Assembly (NCBI GenBank): GCA_020638675.1
Contig: JACKID010000001.1
Span: 1,860,001-1,924,000 of the forward strand
Direction of reading: 5' to 3'
DNA: 64,000 nt
Source: Planctomycetota bacterium
Lineage (GTDB): Bacteria; Planctomycetota; UBA8742; UBA2392
Shown in pieces: positions 15,787-24,801 of this stretch; position 1 is the first letter of the stretch, and each line of letters begins with the position of its first letter. Both the position numbers and the translations under genes were made by a program. Below the pieces are notes generated by a model. That model saw only the letters and a list, made by a program, of their open reading frames with translations, made no database searches and was not told the DNA's origin.

Positions 15787-16790
15787 CCGACCAGGCGGGT
15801 GTACAGCGCCTTGGCGCGTTCTGCGTTGTCTGTTCCGTGTACGAGTGAACGCCCGTCGCGATAGAGCGTGATCGTTACGCCCTCGAATTCCGCGCGCAGC
15901 AGGAAGTCGTTCTCGGTCGAGAGCTTCGCCGCCTTGCGGATGCGTTCGCGCGCGGCCGTGTAGTCGAACTCGCCTTCAGGCGTGATCTGCACACTGTCAC
16001 GCCCACACAGCGCCACGTGTTTGGTGGCGCGCCTGCCTTCGAGCCACGGGTACTCGTGTTTGGTGCAGGTTGGACAACCTACTCGTGGCTTTGAAGCATC
16101 GAGTCCCGTGCGCTCGCCGGTCCACAAGTCCACGGTGAGCATTTTGTAGAACAATGCTGGCTCATTGCCGCTCATGATCTTCAACGCGACCACGCTGGCC
16201 CATGCCACGGCCTGCAGCACGGCCGGCATGATGATGCCGGTGGTGTCGCAGGTGTCGCCGCCGGTTGCGGGCTGATCTTCCAAGAGGCAGTGCAGGCAGG
16301 CGGTGCGCCCGGGAATGACGGGCATGCAGGTCGCGCGCGACGAAACGCAACCCGCGTACACCCAAGGTATGCCGTGCTTGACCGCAAGGTCGTTGATCAG
16401 GAAGCGTGCTTCAAAATTGTCCGTGGCGTCGAGGATCAACGTCGCACGCTCGGCGAGTCTCTCCGCGTTCCGGTGGCTGAAGTCCGCCACTTCGGCCCGC
16501 ACGGCCACGTCACTGTTTACGCGCTCAAGCTTGCGCCGCGCGGCTTCGGCCTTGGGCAGGGCATCGCGCACGTCCTGCTCATTGAACAGGGACTGCCGCT
16601 GCAAATTGCTCTGCTCGACGATGTCGCGGTCAACGATGGTCAACTCGCCGACGCCGGCGCGCACGCAGAACTCGGCAAGGTGGGTACCCAGCGCTCCGCA
16701 GCCGACCAGCAGCACGCGCGAATCGCGGATCCGCTGCTGCCCCTCCGGGCCGATCGGCGTAAACAACTCCTGTCGTGAGTAGCGCGACAC
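15783..16790 (-). CDS. E1-like adenylating enzyme (ThiF/MoeB/HesA family)
   Basis: Adenylates the C-terminal glycine of a ubiquitin-like sulfur carrier (ThiS or MoaD type). The nucleotide-binding motif is GCGALGTHLAEF (about 31-42). The family then shows DRDIVEQSNLQRQSLF and DATDNFEARFLIND. A Cys in GGDTCDTTGIIMP lies at the place of the catalytic or persulfide cysteine, and a CLHC/CPTC pair should bind zinc. At 335 residues it is longer than the core; the extra C-terminal ~75 residues form a small alpha/beta module (FLLRAEFEGVTITLYRDG) that could be a ThiS/MoaD-like or regulatory domain. No thiamine or molybdopterin gene lies beside it, so ThiF and MoeB cannot be separated. Confidence 0.82.
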   Translation of the reverse strand: MSRYSRQELFTPIGPEGQQRIRDSRVLLVGCGALGTHLAEFCVRAGVGELTIVDRDIVEQSNLQRQSLFNEQDVRDALPKAEAARRKLERVNSDVAVRAEVADFSHRNAERLAERATLILDATDNFEARFLINDLAVKHGIPWVYAGCVSSRATCMPVIPGRTACLHCLLEDQPATGGDTCDTTGIIMPAVLQAVAWASVVALKIMSGNEPALFYKMLTVDLWTGERTGLDASKPRVGCPTCTKHEYPWLEGRRATKHVALCGRDSVQITPEGEFDYTAARERIRKAAKLSTENDFLLRAEFEGVTITLYRDGRSLVHGTDNAERAKALYTRLVG

Positions 16791-16870
16791 CGTGACCCTT
16801 CAGCGAAACTGGAGCCTCCTGCGGAAGCAGGGGGCGTTGGAACCAGTCCTGTGCGAATCAGACCAGTCCA

Positions 16871-16890
16871 CCCGGAACTTCCGTTCCGGG
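16871..16890 (-). terminator. Hairpin just after the phosphatidyltransferase gene
   Basis: Perfect 8-bp stem (16871-16878 with 16883-16890), TTCC loop, 2 bases beyond the stop at 16893. There is no T-run on the minus strand, so it may be only a weak or Rho-assisted terminator. Confidence 0.35.
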
Positions 16891-16892
16891 CT

Positions 16893-17501
16893 CTAGTTCA
16901 GGTTCTTCTGAGCGGCCCGCAAGGCCCCGAAGTAGGGGATAATGCTGAGCACGCTGACCAGCCCTGTCACGCCGATCAGCGCCATGTTGAGCGGCTTGAC
17001 CCAGCTTTCGATCCACGGCCAGTAGTGGCAGAAAAACTCCAGCCAGCACAGTGCGATGAACACCAGCGTCTGCACGAGTGTCTTCAGCTTGCCCCAGACA
17101 TTCGCGGCCAGCACAACGCCCAGTTCAAGCGCCGACGGGCGCAGGTACACGTGTTGCACGAACTCGCGCACCACGAACGGCAGCACGAACCAGATCGGGT
17201 AAGCACCCGACAATCCAAGCGCCGCCCACACCAGCACGAAGAACACAGCGTCGGCGAGCGGGTCGAAGATCTTGCCGAGGTCCGACACCTGTTTCTGCCG
17301 TCGCGCGAAGTAGCCGTCGCAGAAATCCGTAAACATCGCCAGCCCACCGGCCCAGCCGCCGACCCACAGGCCCCAGTAGGTCTGCGTCATGAAGCAGTAG
17401 GCGCAGACCGGCGCGAGCGCGAAGCGCGCAAACGTGAACACGTTGGCGAGCGTCCAGAAGCGAAAGCTGAGAGGTCGGTCCGTTTGAAGAATGCCGCTCA
17501 T
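16893..17501 (-). CDS. CDP-alcohol phosphatidyltransferase (PgsA-like)
   Basis: An integral membrane enzyme that transfers a phosphatidyl group from CDP-diacylglycerol to an alcohol such as glycerol 3-phosphate. The complete family motif D-G-x2-A-R-x8-G-x3-D-x3-D is visible as CDGYFARRQKQVSDLGKIFD followed by PLAD (about residues 62-85), including all metal-binding aspartates. About six hydrophobic spans fill 202 residues. The second substrate is not certain; PgsA is the best guess from length. Its first 4 bases overlap the stop of the upstream PII gene, so the two are coupled. Confidence 0.82.
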   Translation of the reverse strand: MSGILQTDRPLSFRFWTLANVFTFARFALAPVCAYCFMTQTYWGLWVGGWAGGLAMFTDFCDGYFARRQKQVSDLGKIFDPLADAVFFVLVWAALGLSGAYPIWFVLPFVVREFVQHVYLRPSALELGVVLAANVWGKLKTLVQTLVFIALCWLEFFCHYWPWIESWVKPLNMALIGVTGLVSVLSIIPYFGALRAAQKNLN

Positions 17502-17827
17502 GAGTGTGAAGCTTCCATCAACGGCGTGCGGGCATCAAGCACCCAGATTTTGCCGTCGCCATGTCGGCCTGTGCGGCAGGCTTGCAGAATGGCGTCCAGC
17601 GCCCGTTTCAGGTCGTCCGGGGCGACGGCGAACTCCACGCGCACGCGCGGCAGGAACGCTACGGCGAAGCGGTCATCCTTGTAGTCTTTGAGATGGTCCT
17701 TCTGCCGCCCGTATCCGCGGGCCTCGGAGTGAATCACGCCCGGCACCCCGGCGTCGGCCAGTGCTCTCAAACAAGCATCCAGCTTGAACGGTTTGATGAC
17801 CGCGACTACCTGGCGCATGGCTGCCAT
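17498..17827 (-). CDS. PII-family signalling protein lacking the uridylylation tyrosine
   Basis: PII proteins are trimeric sensors of ATP/ADP and 2-oxoglutarate. The opening RQVVAVIKPFKLDACLRAL, the T-loop region (RGYGRQKDHLKDY), LPRVRVEFAV and the nucleotide loop TGRHGDGKIWVLD follow GlnB closely. The T-loop residue aligned with E. coli Tyr51 is Phe (KDDRF), so GlnD-type uridylylation is not possible. The position of the cyanobacterial phospho-Ser49 is Asp. The start at 17827 is chosen because GGGGTG is well spaced before it; an ATG 3 codons later and a longer upstream frame are alternatives. It is coupled by a 4-base overlap to the phosphatidyltransferase gene, with no amtB or glnA nearby. 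Confidence 0.8.
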   Translation of the reverse strand: MAAMRQVVAVIKPFKLDACLRALADAGVPGVIHSEARGYGRQKDHLKDYKDDRFAVAFLPRVRVEFAVAPDDLKRALDAILQACRTGRHGDGKIWVLDARTPLMEASHS

Positions 17828-18001
17828 GCTGGCACCCCGATACGGACCTGCCGAAACGACTGTCATAGCGACAGCGACTTCTACCACCCCCGCCAACCAT
17901 GGTCAACGTAACCTGCTGTAAATACACGTGTTATGCTCAGGCCGCTGCGCAAACACAGTATGGCATTGGCTTTGCACTTCTGTTGCAGTCGAAGGTGCAG
18001 T

Positions 18002-18373
18002 ATGACGGCGTCGCAACATTCAGTCTTGCTCGTGGACGACAATATCGGGCTTCGGTCCGGTCTTGCTACCGTCCTTGAGGACGAGGGCATTGAGACTCGT
18101 CAGGCCGAGCGTGGCGACGAAGCCATCAAGCTGGTCAGGGAAGTGCGCTTCGACCTCGTGGTGCTCGACCTGAATCTGCCGGACATGACCGGCGTGACGG
18201 TCTACACCAGGGTGCAGAAGGAGCTTGCCCGGCCGCAGTGCATATTCATGACGGCTGAAGCAACAGAGGAGTTGATTGAAGAGGCCCTTCGCCTCGAGCC
18301 TCTGCGCCTGTTGCGCAAGCCGTTTGAAGTGAACCTGTTTCGTGACCTCGTACGCCGGGCAATCGCGAACTGA
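18002..18373 (+). CDS. Single-domain response regulator
   Basis: A stand-alone receiver (CheY-like) domain of 123 residues. The acidic pair is LLVDDN, the phospho-acceptor is the first Asp of LDLNLPDMTG, the conserved Thr is in FMTAEA and the conserved Lys is in LRKPFE. No output domain follows, so it must signal through protein contact or phosphotransfer. I chose the ATG at 18002, with GAAGGTG upstream; the frame is open 23 codons earlier, but that stretch does not look like a receiver start. It is followed after 7 bases by a gene of unknown function and then groES-groEL. No histidine kinase gene is in the window. Confidence 0.85.
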   Translation: MTASQHSVLLVDDNIGLRSGLATVLEDEGIETRQAERGDEAIKLVREVRFDLVVLDLNLPDMTGVTVYTRVQKELARPQCIFMTAEATEELIEEALRLEPLRLLRKPFEVNLFRDLVRRAIAN

Positions 18374-18380
18374 GAAAGAA

Positions 18381-18821
18381 ATGAGCACGAACCGCATACC
18401 AGCGCAGCCAAGCAACGACCCGCAGCCGGGCGATGAGCCTGTCGTGAAGGTCGTGGTAGTCCAGACGCCGCTCGGGCTCGTGAAGCTGGCGGTGCCCGTG
18501 AGCGGCACTCCGGGCGGCTTCGACCCGCTGCAGGTTGCGATGAATACATTCCAGCAGGCCGTGGACAGCGGCGTCGCGGACCCGTTGATGCAGACGCTGC
18601 AGGAACTGAAAGAGATGTCCGACGCCGGCACGACCGAGCCGCTGGTGATCGGGCTGGCGATCCTGAAGCAGATGTCCGACAAGAACATGCTGCCGCCGAT
18701 GAACGTGCTGATTGAAGGCACGGGCATCACGCCGGCATTTGTGAATGCAGCACTGGAAACCGTCACGCCAACCGGGCAGCGCGGCGTGATCGACAAACTT
18801 GATTCGATCTACCTGAACTAG
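18381..18821 (+). CDS. Conserved-looking hypothetical protein upstream of groES
   Basis: 146 residues, not recognised. A polar N-terminus rich in Pro and Gln (1-20) precedes a strand (EPVVKVVVVQTPLGLVKLAV). An alpha-helical remainder has several regular, amphipathic segments (ADPLMQTLQELKEMSDAG, VIGLAILKQMSDKN). No signal peptide or membrane span is seen. It starts 7 bases after the response regulator and ends 18 bases before groES, so it may be cotranscribed with both. It could be a partner of the receiver domain; that is only positional inference. Confidence 0.55.
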   Translation: MSTNRIPAQPSNDPQPGDEPVVKVVVVQTPLGLVKLAVPVSGTPGGFDPLQVAMNTFQQAVDSGVADPLMQTLQELKEMSDAGTTEPLVIGLAILKQMSDKNMLPPMNVLIEGTGITPAFVNAALETVTPTGQRGVIDKLDSIYLN

Positions 18822-18839
18822 ATTCGCGGAGAGCAACAC

Positions 18840-19133
18840 ATGGCAACGAACGTTCGTCCACTCAACGACAAGGTGCTCATCGAGCGCGCCAAGGCCGAGG
18901 AAAAGACCAAGGGCGGCATCATCCTGCCCGACAGCAGCAAGGAAAAGCCGAAGGAAGGCAAGATCGTCGCCGTCGGCCAGGGCCGCATCACGGAGCAGGG
19001 CGAGCGCCTGCCGTTCCAGGTCAAGAAGGGCGACAAGGTGCTGTTCAAGAGCTACGCCGGCACCGACGTCAAGATCGACGGCAAGGACTACATCCTGATG
19101 AGCGAGGAAGAAATCCTCGCGGTCATCGAATAG
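18840..19133 (+). CDS. groES: Co-chaperonin GroES
   Basis: The 97-residue GroES heptamer subunit that caps GroEL. It opens VRPLNDKVLIERAKAEEKTK and has the mobile loop GGIILPDSSKEKPKEG, VAVGQGR, VKKGDKVLFKSYAGTDVK and the end EEEILAVIE, all in family order and at full length. GGAGAG lies just before the ATG at 18840. It is followed by groEL after 148 bases that hold an imperfect inverted repeat. No CIRCE operator is visible upstream of either gene. Confidence 0.97.
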   Translation: MATNVRPLNDKVLIERAKAEEKTKGGIILPDSSKEKPKEGKIVAVGQGRITEQGERLPFQVKKGDKVLFKSYAGTDVKIDGKDYILMSEEEILAVIE

Positions 19134-19138
19134 CTGGG

Positions 19139-19243
19139 TTTCAAACGGAGTCACGGAGGAACAGAGAAAAGCGCTTTCCCTCCAGCTCCGGGCCTGAGGA
19201 CACTTCAAAAACTCCGTTGCTCTGTAACTCTGTTTTCAAACGG
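19139..19243. repeat. Imperfect inverted repeat and flanking direct repeat between groES and groEL
   Basis: Arms at about 19139-19170 and 19207-19240 are imperfect inverted copies built from ACGGAG/ACAGAG-like hexamers. They could form one long stem around a ~37-base loop. The decamer TTTCAAACGG also occurs as a direct repeat at 19139-19148 and 19234-19243. Similar hexamer-rich motifs are scattered through intergenic DNA of several bacterial groups; the function is unknown. Confidence 0.5.
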
Positions 19244-19281
19244 GGTGCAAGGCAAACGAGACAACCGAAGAGGAACGATAC

Positions 19282-20955
<1,674 letters not shown>

Positions 20956-20960
20956 GGAGC

Positions 20961-21016
20961 GCGGGCGTCCCGCCCGCAGCAACAACGACAAAGCCCCCGC
21001 ACATGCGGGGGCTTTT
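20961..21016 (+). terminator. Double hairpin terminator after groEL
   Basis: Two hairpins in series: a 7-bp stem at 20961-20977 with a TCC loop, then an 8-10-bp stem (20991-21000 with 21005-21014) with an ACAT loop whose 3' arm runs into TTTT. The second is a canonical Rho-independent terminator for groEL. Confidence 0.85.
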
Positions 21017-21037
21017 CCTTTGGCGTGTGATTGCGTG

Positions 21038-21199
21038 CTACTCGCCTTCGCGGGGGTCTTTGTTTTCCAGCGCTTTCTGGTTGTCCTTTTGGGACTGCTT
21101 GGATGCGTAGACCACGGCCGCGAGGATGCCGACGAACAGGATCGTCCCGCCGATGATCGAGAAAGAGTGCCCTGCTACCCAGTCCACAAACTGTTGCAT
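21038..21199 (-). CDS. Small single-span membrane protein
   Basis: 53 residues with one clear hydrophobic span (SIIGGTILFVGILAAVVYA) and a charged C-terminus rich in Lys, Asp and Glu. The ATG at 21199 shares its A with the TGA of the threonine aldolase gene (TGATG), which implies translational coupling. An ATG at 21220 inside the aldolase gene would add 7 residues. The family is not recognised. Confidence 0.55.
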   Translation of the reverse strand: MQQFVDWVAGHSFSIIGGTILFVGILAAVVYASKQSQKDNQKALENKDPREGE

Positions 21200-22230
21200 C
21201 AGCCAAGGATTTCCTTCCATGCTGTCAGCGCGCGCTGGACGTCTCCGGCGTCCACGTCGTTATGGGTCACCATGCGCCAGCGCGTGCCGAGGTAAAGGGC
21301 TAACACCTGCTTTTCCTTCAGTCGTTCCAGCCATTCATCAAATTCCGCCTCACGCCCCGGCACGCCGAAGTAGAGGATGTTGGTCTGCACCGTCTTCAGG
21401 TCCAGCTCAACGCCTTTCAATTGCTTCAATCCCTCCGCCAGCGTCCGCGCATTGGCGTGGTCATCTTTGAGGCGATCGATCATCCTGGTGATGCTCACGA
21501 TGCCGCATGCCGCGAGCAGCCCGCTCTGCCGCATGCCGCCGCCGAGTTGCTTGCGCAGGTAGCGTCCGCGTTCGATGTCGTCGCGCGTCCCCACCAGCAC
21601 GCTGCCGACGGGCGACGCCAGTCCTTTGCTCAGGCACACGCTGACCGTGTCGAACGGCGCGCACATGTCCTTCAGTGACTGGCCGGTGGCGGCATGCGCA
21701 TTCCAGAGGCGCGCGCCATCCAGGTGGTACTTGAGCCCGCGACGCTTCGCGATGTCCGCCAGCGCCAGGATGTTCTCATGCGGGATGATCGTCCCGCCGG
21801 CCGCGTTGTGCGTGTTTTCAACCGTGATCAGCGCGGTGCGCGGGTTGTGAATGTTCTGGGGGCGTATCAGGCGCTCGACCTCGTCCGGGTCCATCACGCC
21901 CATCTGCCCATGTATCGGGCGCACTTGCGCCAGTGCAATCCGTGCCAGCGCGCCGCTTTCATTATTATAGGTGTGCGCGCCGAACTCACAGATCAGCTCG
22001 TCACCCGGCTTGCAGTGCAGCGCCATGGCGATCTGGTTGCTCATGGTGCCGCTCGGCACGAACAGCCCGGCCTCTTTGCCCAGCAGGTCGGCCGTCATCG
22101 CTTCCAGCTTGTTCACCGTGGGCTCTGTGCCCAGCACGTCGTCGCCCAGCTCGGCCTTGGCCATCGCTTCGCGCATCTCGGGCGTGGGCAGGGTGACGGT
22201 GTCGGAGCGGAAGTCGGATACCTGGTGCAT
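21199..22230 (-). CDS. ltaE: Low-specificity L-threonine aldolase
   Basis: A PLP enzyme that splits L-threonine or L-allo-threonine to glycine and acetaldehyde. The opening VSDFRSDTVTLPTPEMREAM and GDDVLGTEPTVNKLE are diagnostic. PLP-site elements are the phosphate-binding VPSGTMSNQ, the aspartate in HLDGARLWNA (D171) and the Schiff-base lysine in CLSKGLASPVGS (K202). Length (343) is normal. It is divergent from the asparaginase gene with 44 bases between starts. Confidence 0.93.
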   Translation of the reverse strand: MHQVSDFRSDTVTLPTPEMREAMAKAELGDDVLGTEPTVNKLEAMTADLLGKEAGLFVPSGTMSNQIAMALHCKPGDELICEFGAHTYNNESGALARIALAQVRPIHGQMGVMDPDEVERLIRPQNIHNPRTALITVENTHNAAGGTIIPHENILALADIAKRRGLKYHLDGARLWNAHAATGQSLKDMCAPFDTVSVCLSKGLASPVGSVLVGTRDDIERGRYLRKQLGGGMRQSGLLAACGIVSITRMIDRLKDDHANARTLAEGLKQLKGVELDLKTVQTNILYFGVPGREAEFDEWLERLKEKQVLALYLGTRWRMVTHNDVDAGDVQRALTAWKEILG

Positions 22231-22274
22231 AATCGCCTCTTTCGTGCAGCCGGGCGCAATCTACATTCACGGGC

Positions 22275-23249
22275 ATGACGGCGAAGCCACGAATCAGACT
22301 GATCTTCACCGGCGGCACCATCAGCATGCGCGACGACGCGGGCAAGGGCGCCGTACCGGTGCTGTCTGGCGCCGATCTGCTGAAAGACGTGCCCGGGCTG
22401 GATGAGTTCTGCGAGGTCGATGTGCACGACTTCGGCCAGCTTCCCGGCCCGCACATGACGCCGCAGCGCATGTTCGACCTGTCGCTGCTGGCGGCAAAGT
22501 CCTTCGCCGAAGGCTTCGATGCGGTGGTGCTGACACACGGCACGGACACGCTTGAGGAAACCGCGTACCTGATGGACCTGCGCCACGAGGGCCCGCAGCC
22601 GATTGTGTTCGTCGGCGCCATGCGCACCAGCAGCCAGCTTTCGTGGGATGGCCCGATCAACCTGTTCGAGGCCTGCCGCGTCGCCGCCGACCCGCGTTCG
22701 CGCGACCGTGGCGTCATGGTGGTGATGAACTCCACCGTGTTCGCTGCAGCAGAAGTTACCAAGACGTACACCGAGGCGCTGGATACGTTCCAGTCACCCG
22801 ACATCGGCCCGCTCGGAACATTCGACGGCAAAGAGTTGCTCTGGCTGCGCAAGCCGCACCGCAAGCCGCTGGCGGGCAAGCGACTGGACTACCGCGTCGG
22901 GCTCGTTGTGGCCAGCGCGGGCGATGATGGGGGACTGATCGATCATTGCGTCCAGCGCGGCGACAAGGGGCTCGTGATTGAGGCGCTGGGGCGGGGCAAC
23001 CTGCCGCCGCCCATGGCCGCGGCCGCCAAGCGAGCGGTCGACGCCGGTCTCACGGTCGTGCTGACATCCCGCTGCTGGGGAGGGCGCGTCAGCGGCACGT
23101 ATGGCTATGAGGGCGGCGGCGCACGCCTGAAGGAAGTGGGCATCGTGTTCGCGCCCGGCATTCCGGGTCACAAGGCGCGTATCCTGACCATGGCGGCACT
23201 CGGCGCGGGCCTCGGCCCGCAGGAGCTGAAGGCATGGCTGGCGGAATAA
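22275..23249 (+). CDS. ansA: L-asparaginase
   Basis: Hydrolyses L-asparagine to aspartate and ammonia. Both catalytic threonine motifs are present: FTGGTISM near the start and LTHGTDTLEETAY near residue 86. GAMRTSSQLSWDGPINL follows in the family pattern. There is no signal peptide, so it is cytoplasmic (type I-like in location). 324 residues is the usual length. It opens a tight operon: its last 16 bases overlap the CoaB-like gene. The symbol follows the cytoplasmic form and is approximate. Confidence 0.88.
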   Translation: MTAKPRIRLIFTGGTISMRDDAGKGAVPVLSGADLLKDVPGLDEFCEVDVHDFGQLPGPHMTPQRMFDLSLLAAKSFAEGFDAVVLTHGTDTLEETAYLMDLRHEGPQPIVFVGAMRTSSQLSWDGPINLFEACRVAADPRSRDRGVMVVMNSTVFAAAEVTKTYTEALDTFQSPDIGPLGTFDGKELLWLRKPHRKPLAGKRLDYRVGLVVASAGDDGGLIDHCVQRGDKGLVIEALGRGNLPPPMAAAAKRAVDAGLTVVLTSRCWGGRVSGTYGYEGGGARLKEVGIVFAPGIPGHKARILTMAALGAGLGPQELKAWLAE

Positions 23250-23923
23250 GCGGCGCAGACGTGCTCATCACGGCCGGGCCGACGTATGAGTTCCTGGACG
23301 ACGTTCGCTACCTCGGCAACCCGAGCACCGGGCGCATGGGCCTGGAACTGGCGGAAGCTGCCAGAAACAAGGGCGCCGTGGTAACCATGGTGATCGGACC
23401 GAACCAGCTGATGCCGCCGCCGGGGATTCACTGGATCCAGGTCGTCAGCGCGACTGAGATGCTGCAGGCCGTGAAGGAGCGTTTCGACGAGAACCAGGTC
23501 TTCATCGCCAGCGCGGCCGTTAGCGATTACCGCCCGACAGTTCGTCTTGAGGGCAAAGAGAAGAAGGGCCCGAAGAAGAAAACTCTCGAGTTGATCAAGA
23601 ACCCCGACATCCTGAAGACCGTCACGCGCAAACGCCGCGCAGATCAGGTCATCGTCGGGTTCAGCCTTGAATCGGACAACCTGCTCAAGAACGCGCGCAA
23701 GAAAATGACGGCCAAGCGCTGCGACCTGATGGTGGTCAACAGCCCCGGCCACTTCGGCGATGCGCGCGAGCATGTATGGATCCTGAACAAGCGCGGCGTG
23801 GTGAAAGAAATTCCGCCATCCAACAAGAAGCAGATCGCCGAGGCAGTCATCGGGCTCGTGGACGCCACACTGCGCCGCGAGATTCTGACCGTTACCCAGC
23901 GCTTCGAGGAGCTGAAACTGTGA
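23234..23923 (+). CDS. Stand-alone CoaB domain (phosphopantothenate--cysteine ligase-like)
   Basis: Matches the CoaB half of the usual CoaBC fusion: VLITAGPTYEFLDDVRYL, NPSTGRMGLELAEAA, FIASAAVSDYRP, the lysine-rich KKKTLELIKNPDIL and VGFSLESDN. The CoaB reaction joins 4'-phosphopantothenate and cysteine using a nucleotide triphosphate. There is no CoaC (flavin decarboxylase) domain in the protein or its neighbours, so CoaC must lie elsewhere. The gene overlaps the asparaginase gene by 16 bases and the FAH gene by 1 base (TGATG). Confidence 0.82.
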   Translation: MAGGISGADVLITAGPTYEFLDDVRYLGNPSTGRMGLELAEAARNKGAVVTMVIGPNQLMPPPGIHWIQVVSATEMLQAVKERFDENQVFIASAAVSDYRPTVRLEGKEKKGPKKKTLELIKNPDILKTVTRKRRADQVIVGFSLESDNLLKNARKKMTAKRCDLMVVNSPGHFGDAREHVWILNKRGVVKEIPPSNKKQIAEAVIGLVDATLRREILTVTQRFEELKL

Positions 23924-24801
23924 TGCGCTTCTTTGCATTTGAACTCGACGGTGAGACGCGCCTCGGCGTGGAGCGCGCGGGCGTGCAGCACGACATCACA
24001 CGTGGCGCGGTGCGCGACTTCGGCAAGCGTCTGCTGATTGACTTCATCGCCGCCGATGAGCTGGATGCGCTGATTGCCGCTATCGAAGACGCAAGCCTGC
24101 TGCTGGAAGAGATGCCCGGCCAATTCGGCTGGCTGCCGCCGATTCCGCGGCCAGGCAAGATCCTCGCCATGGTCCAGAACTACCGCAAACACGCGGCTGA
24201 GTTCGGCAACGAAGCGCCGCCCGCGCCGGTCTGGTTTGGCAAGATCTCCAGTTCCCTGACCGGCCATCTGACCGACATTCGCATTCCGGCATGGGTCGAC
24301 GGGCGCGTGGATCACGAGGTCGAGCTTGCCGTGGTGATGGGCGCTCGCGCAAAGGAAGTGCTGGAAGACGGCTCGCTGGGGCTCGTCGCGGGCTACACGA
24401 TCGCCAACGACATGAGCGCGCGGCGCATCCAGAAGGATGACCGCGAAAACAAGCACCCCTGGCTGCGCTGCAAGAACTTCGACACCTTCACGCCGATGGG
24501 GCCGTACTTTGTTCCGGCCCGATATGTGCCGGACCCGCAGGCGTTGGCGATCATCTGCCGCGTCAATGGCGAGGCACGCCAGAATGCGACGACGGGCGAT
24601 ATGGTTCACCCGGTAAAGAAGATTGTCGCCGAGATGTCGCGCTGGATGACGCTGGAGCCGGGGGACGTTATCTGTACGGGCACGCCGGAGGGCGTCTACA
24701 ACCTTCGCGACGGCGACGTCTGCGAATGCGAGATCGCGGGGCTGGGCACCCTGCGCAACCCGGTGCAAAGACCGACGGGGCAGTCTGGCGGAGCAACTTG
24801 A
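23923..24801 (+). CDS. Fumarylacetoacetate hydrolase-family protein
   Basis: 292 residues of the FAH superfamily (hydrolases, decarboxylases and isomerases acting on beta-keto-acid-like compounds). The catalytic fold is clear: VQNYRKHAAEFGNEAP, VDHEVELAVVMG with the metal-binding E-x-E, AGYTIANDMSAR with the metal-binding Asp, and MTLEPGDVICTGTPEGV. Start ATG 23923 overlaps the CoaB stop (TGATG), with GAGGAG upstream. Its last four bases overlap the next gene. The exact substrate cannot be predicted from sequence alone. Confidence 0.85.
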   Translation: MRFFAFELDGETRLGVERAGVQHDITRGAVRDFGKRLLIDFIAADELDALIAAIEDASLLLEEMPGQFGWLPPIPRPGKILAMVQNYRKHAAEFGNEAPPAPVWFGKISSSLTGHLTDIRIPAWVDGRVDHEVELAVVMGARAKEVLEDGSLGLVAGYTIANDMSARRIQKDDRENKHPWLRCKNFDTFTPMGPYFVPARYVPDPQALAIICRVNGEARQNATTGDMVHPVKKIVAEMSRWMTLEPGDVICTGTPEGVYNLRDGDVCECEIAGLGTLRNPVQRPTGQSGGAT

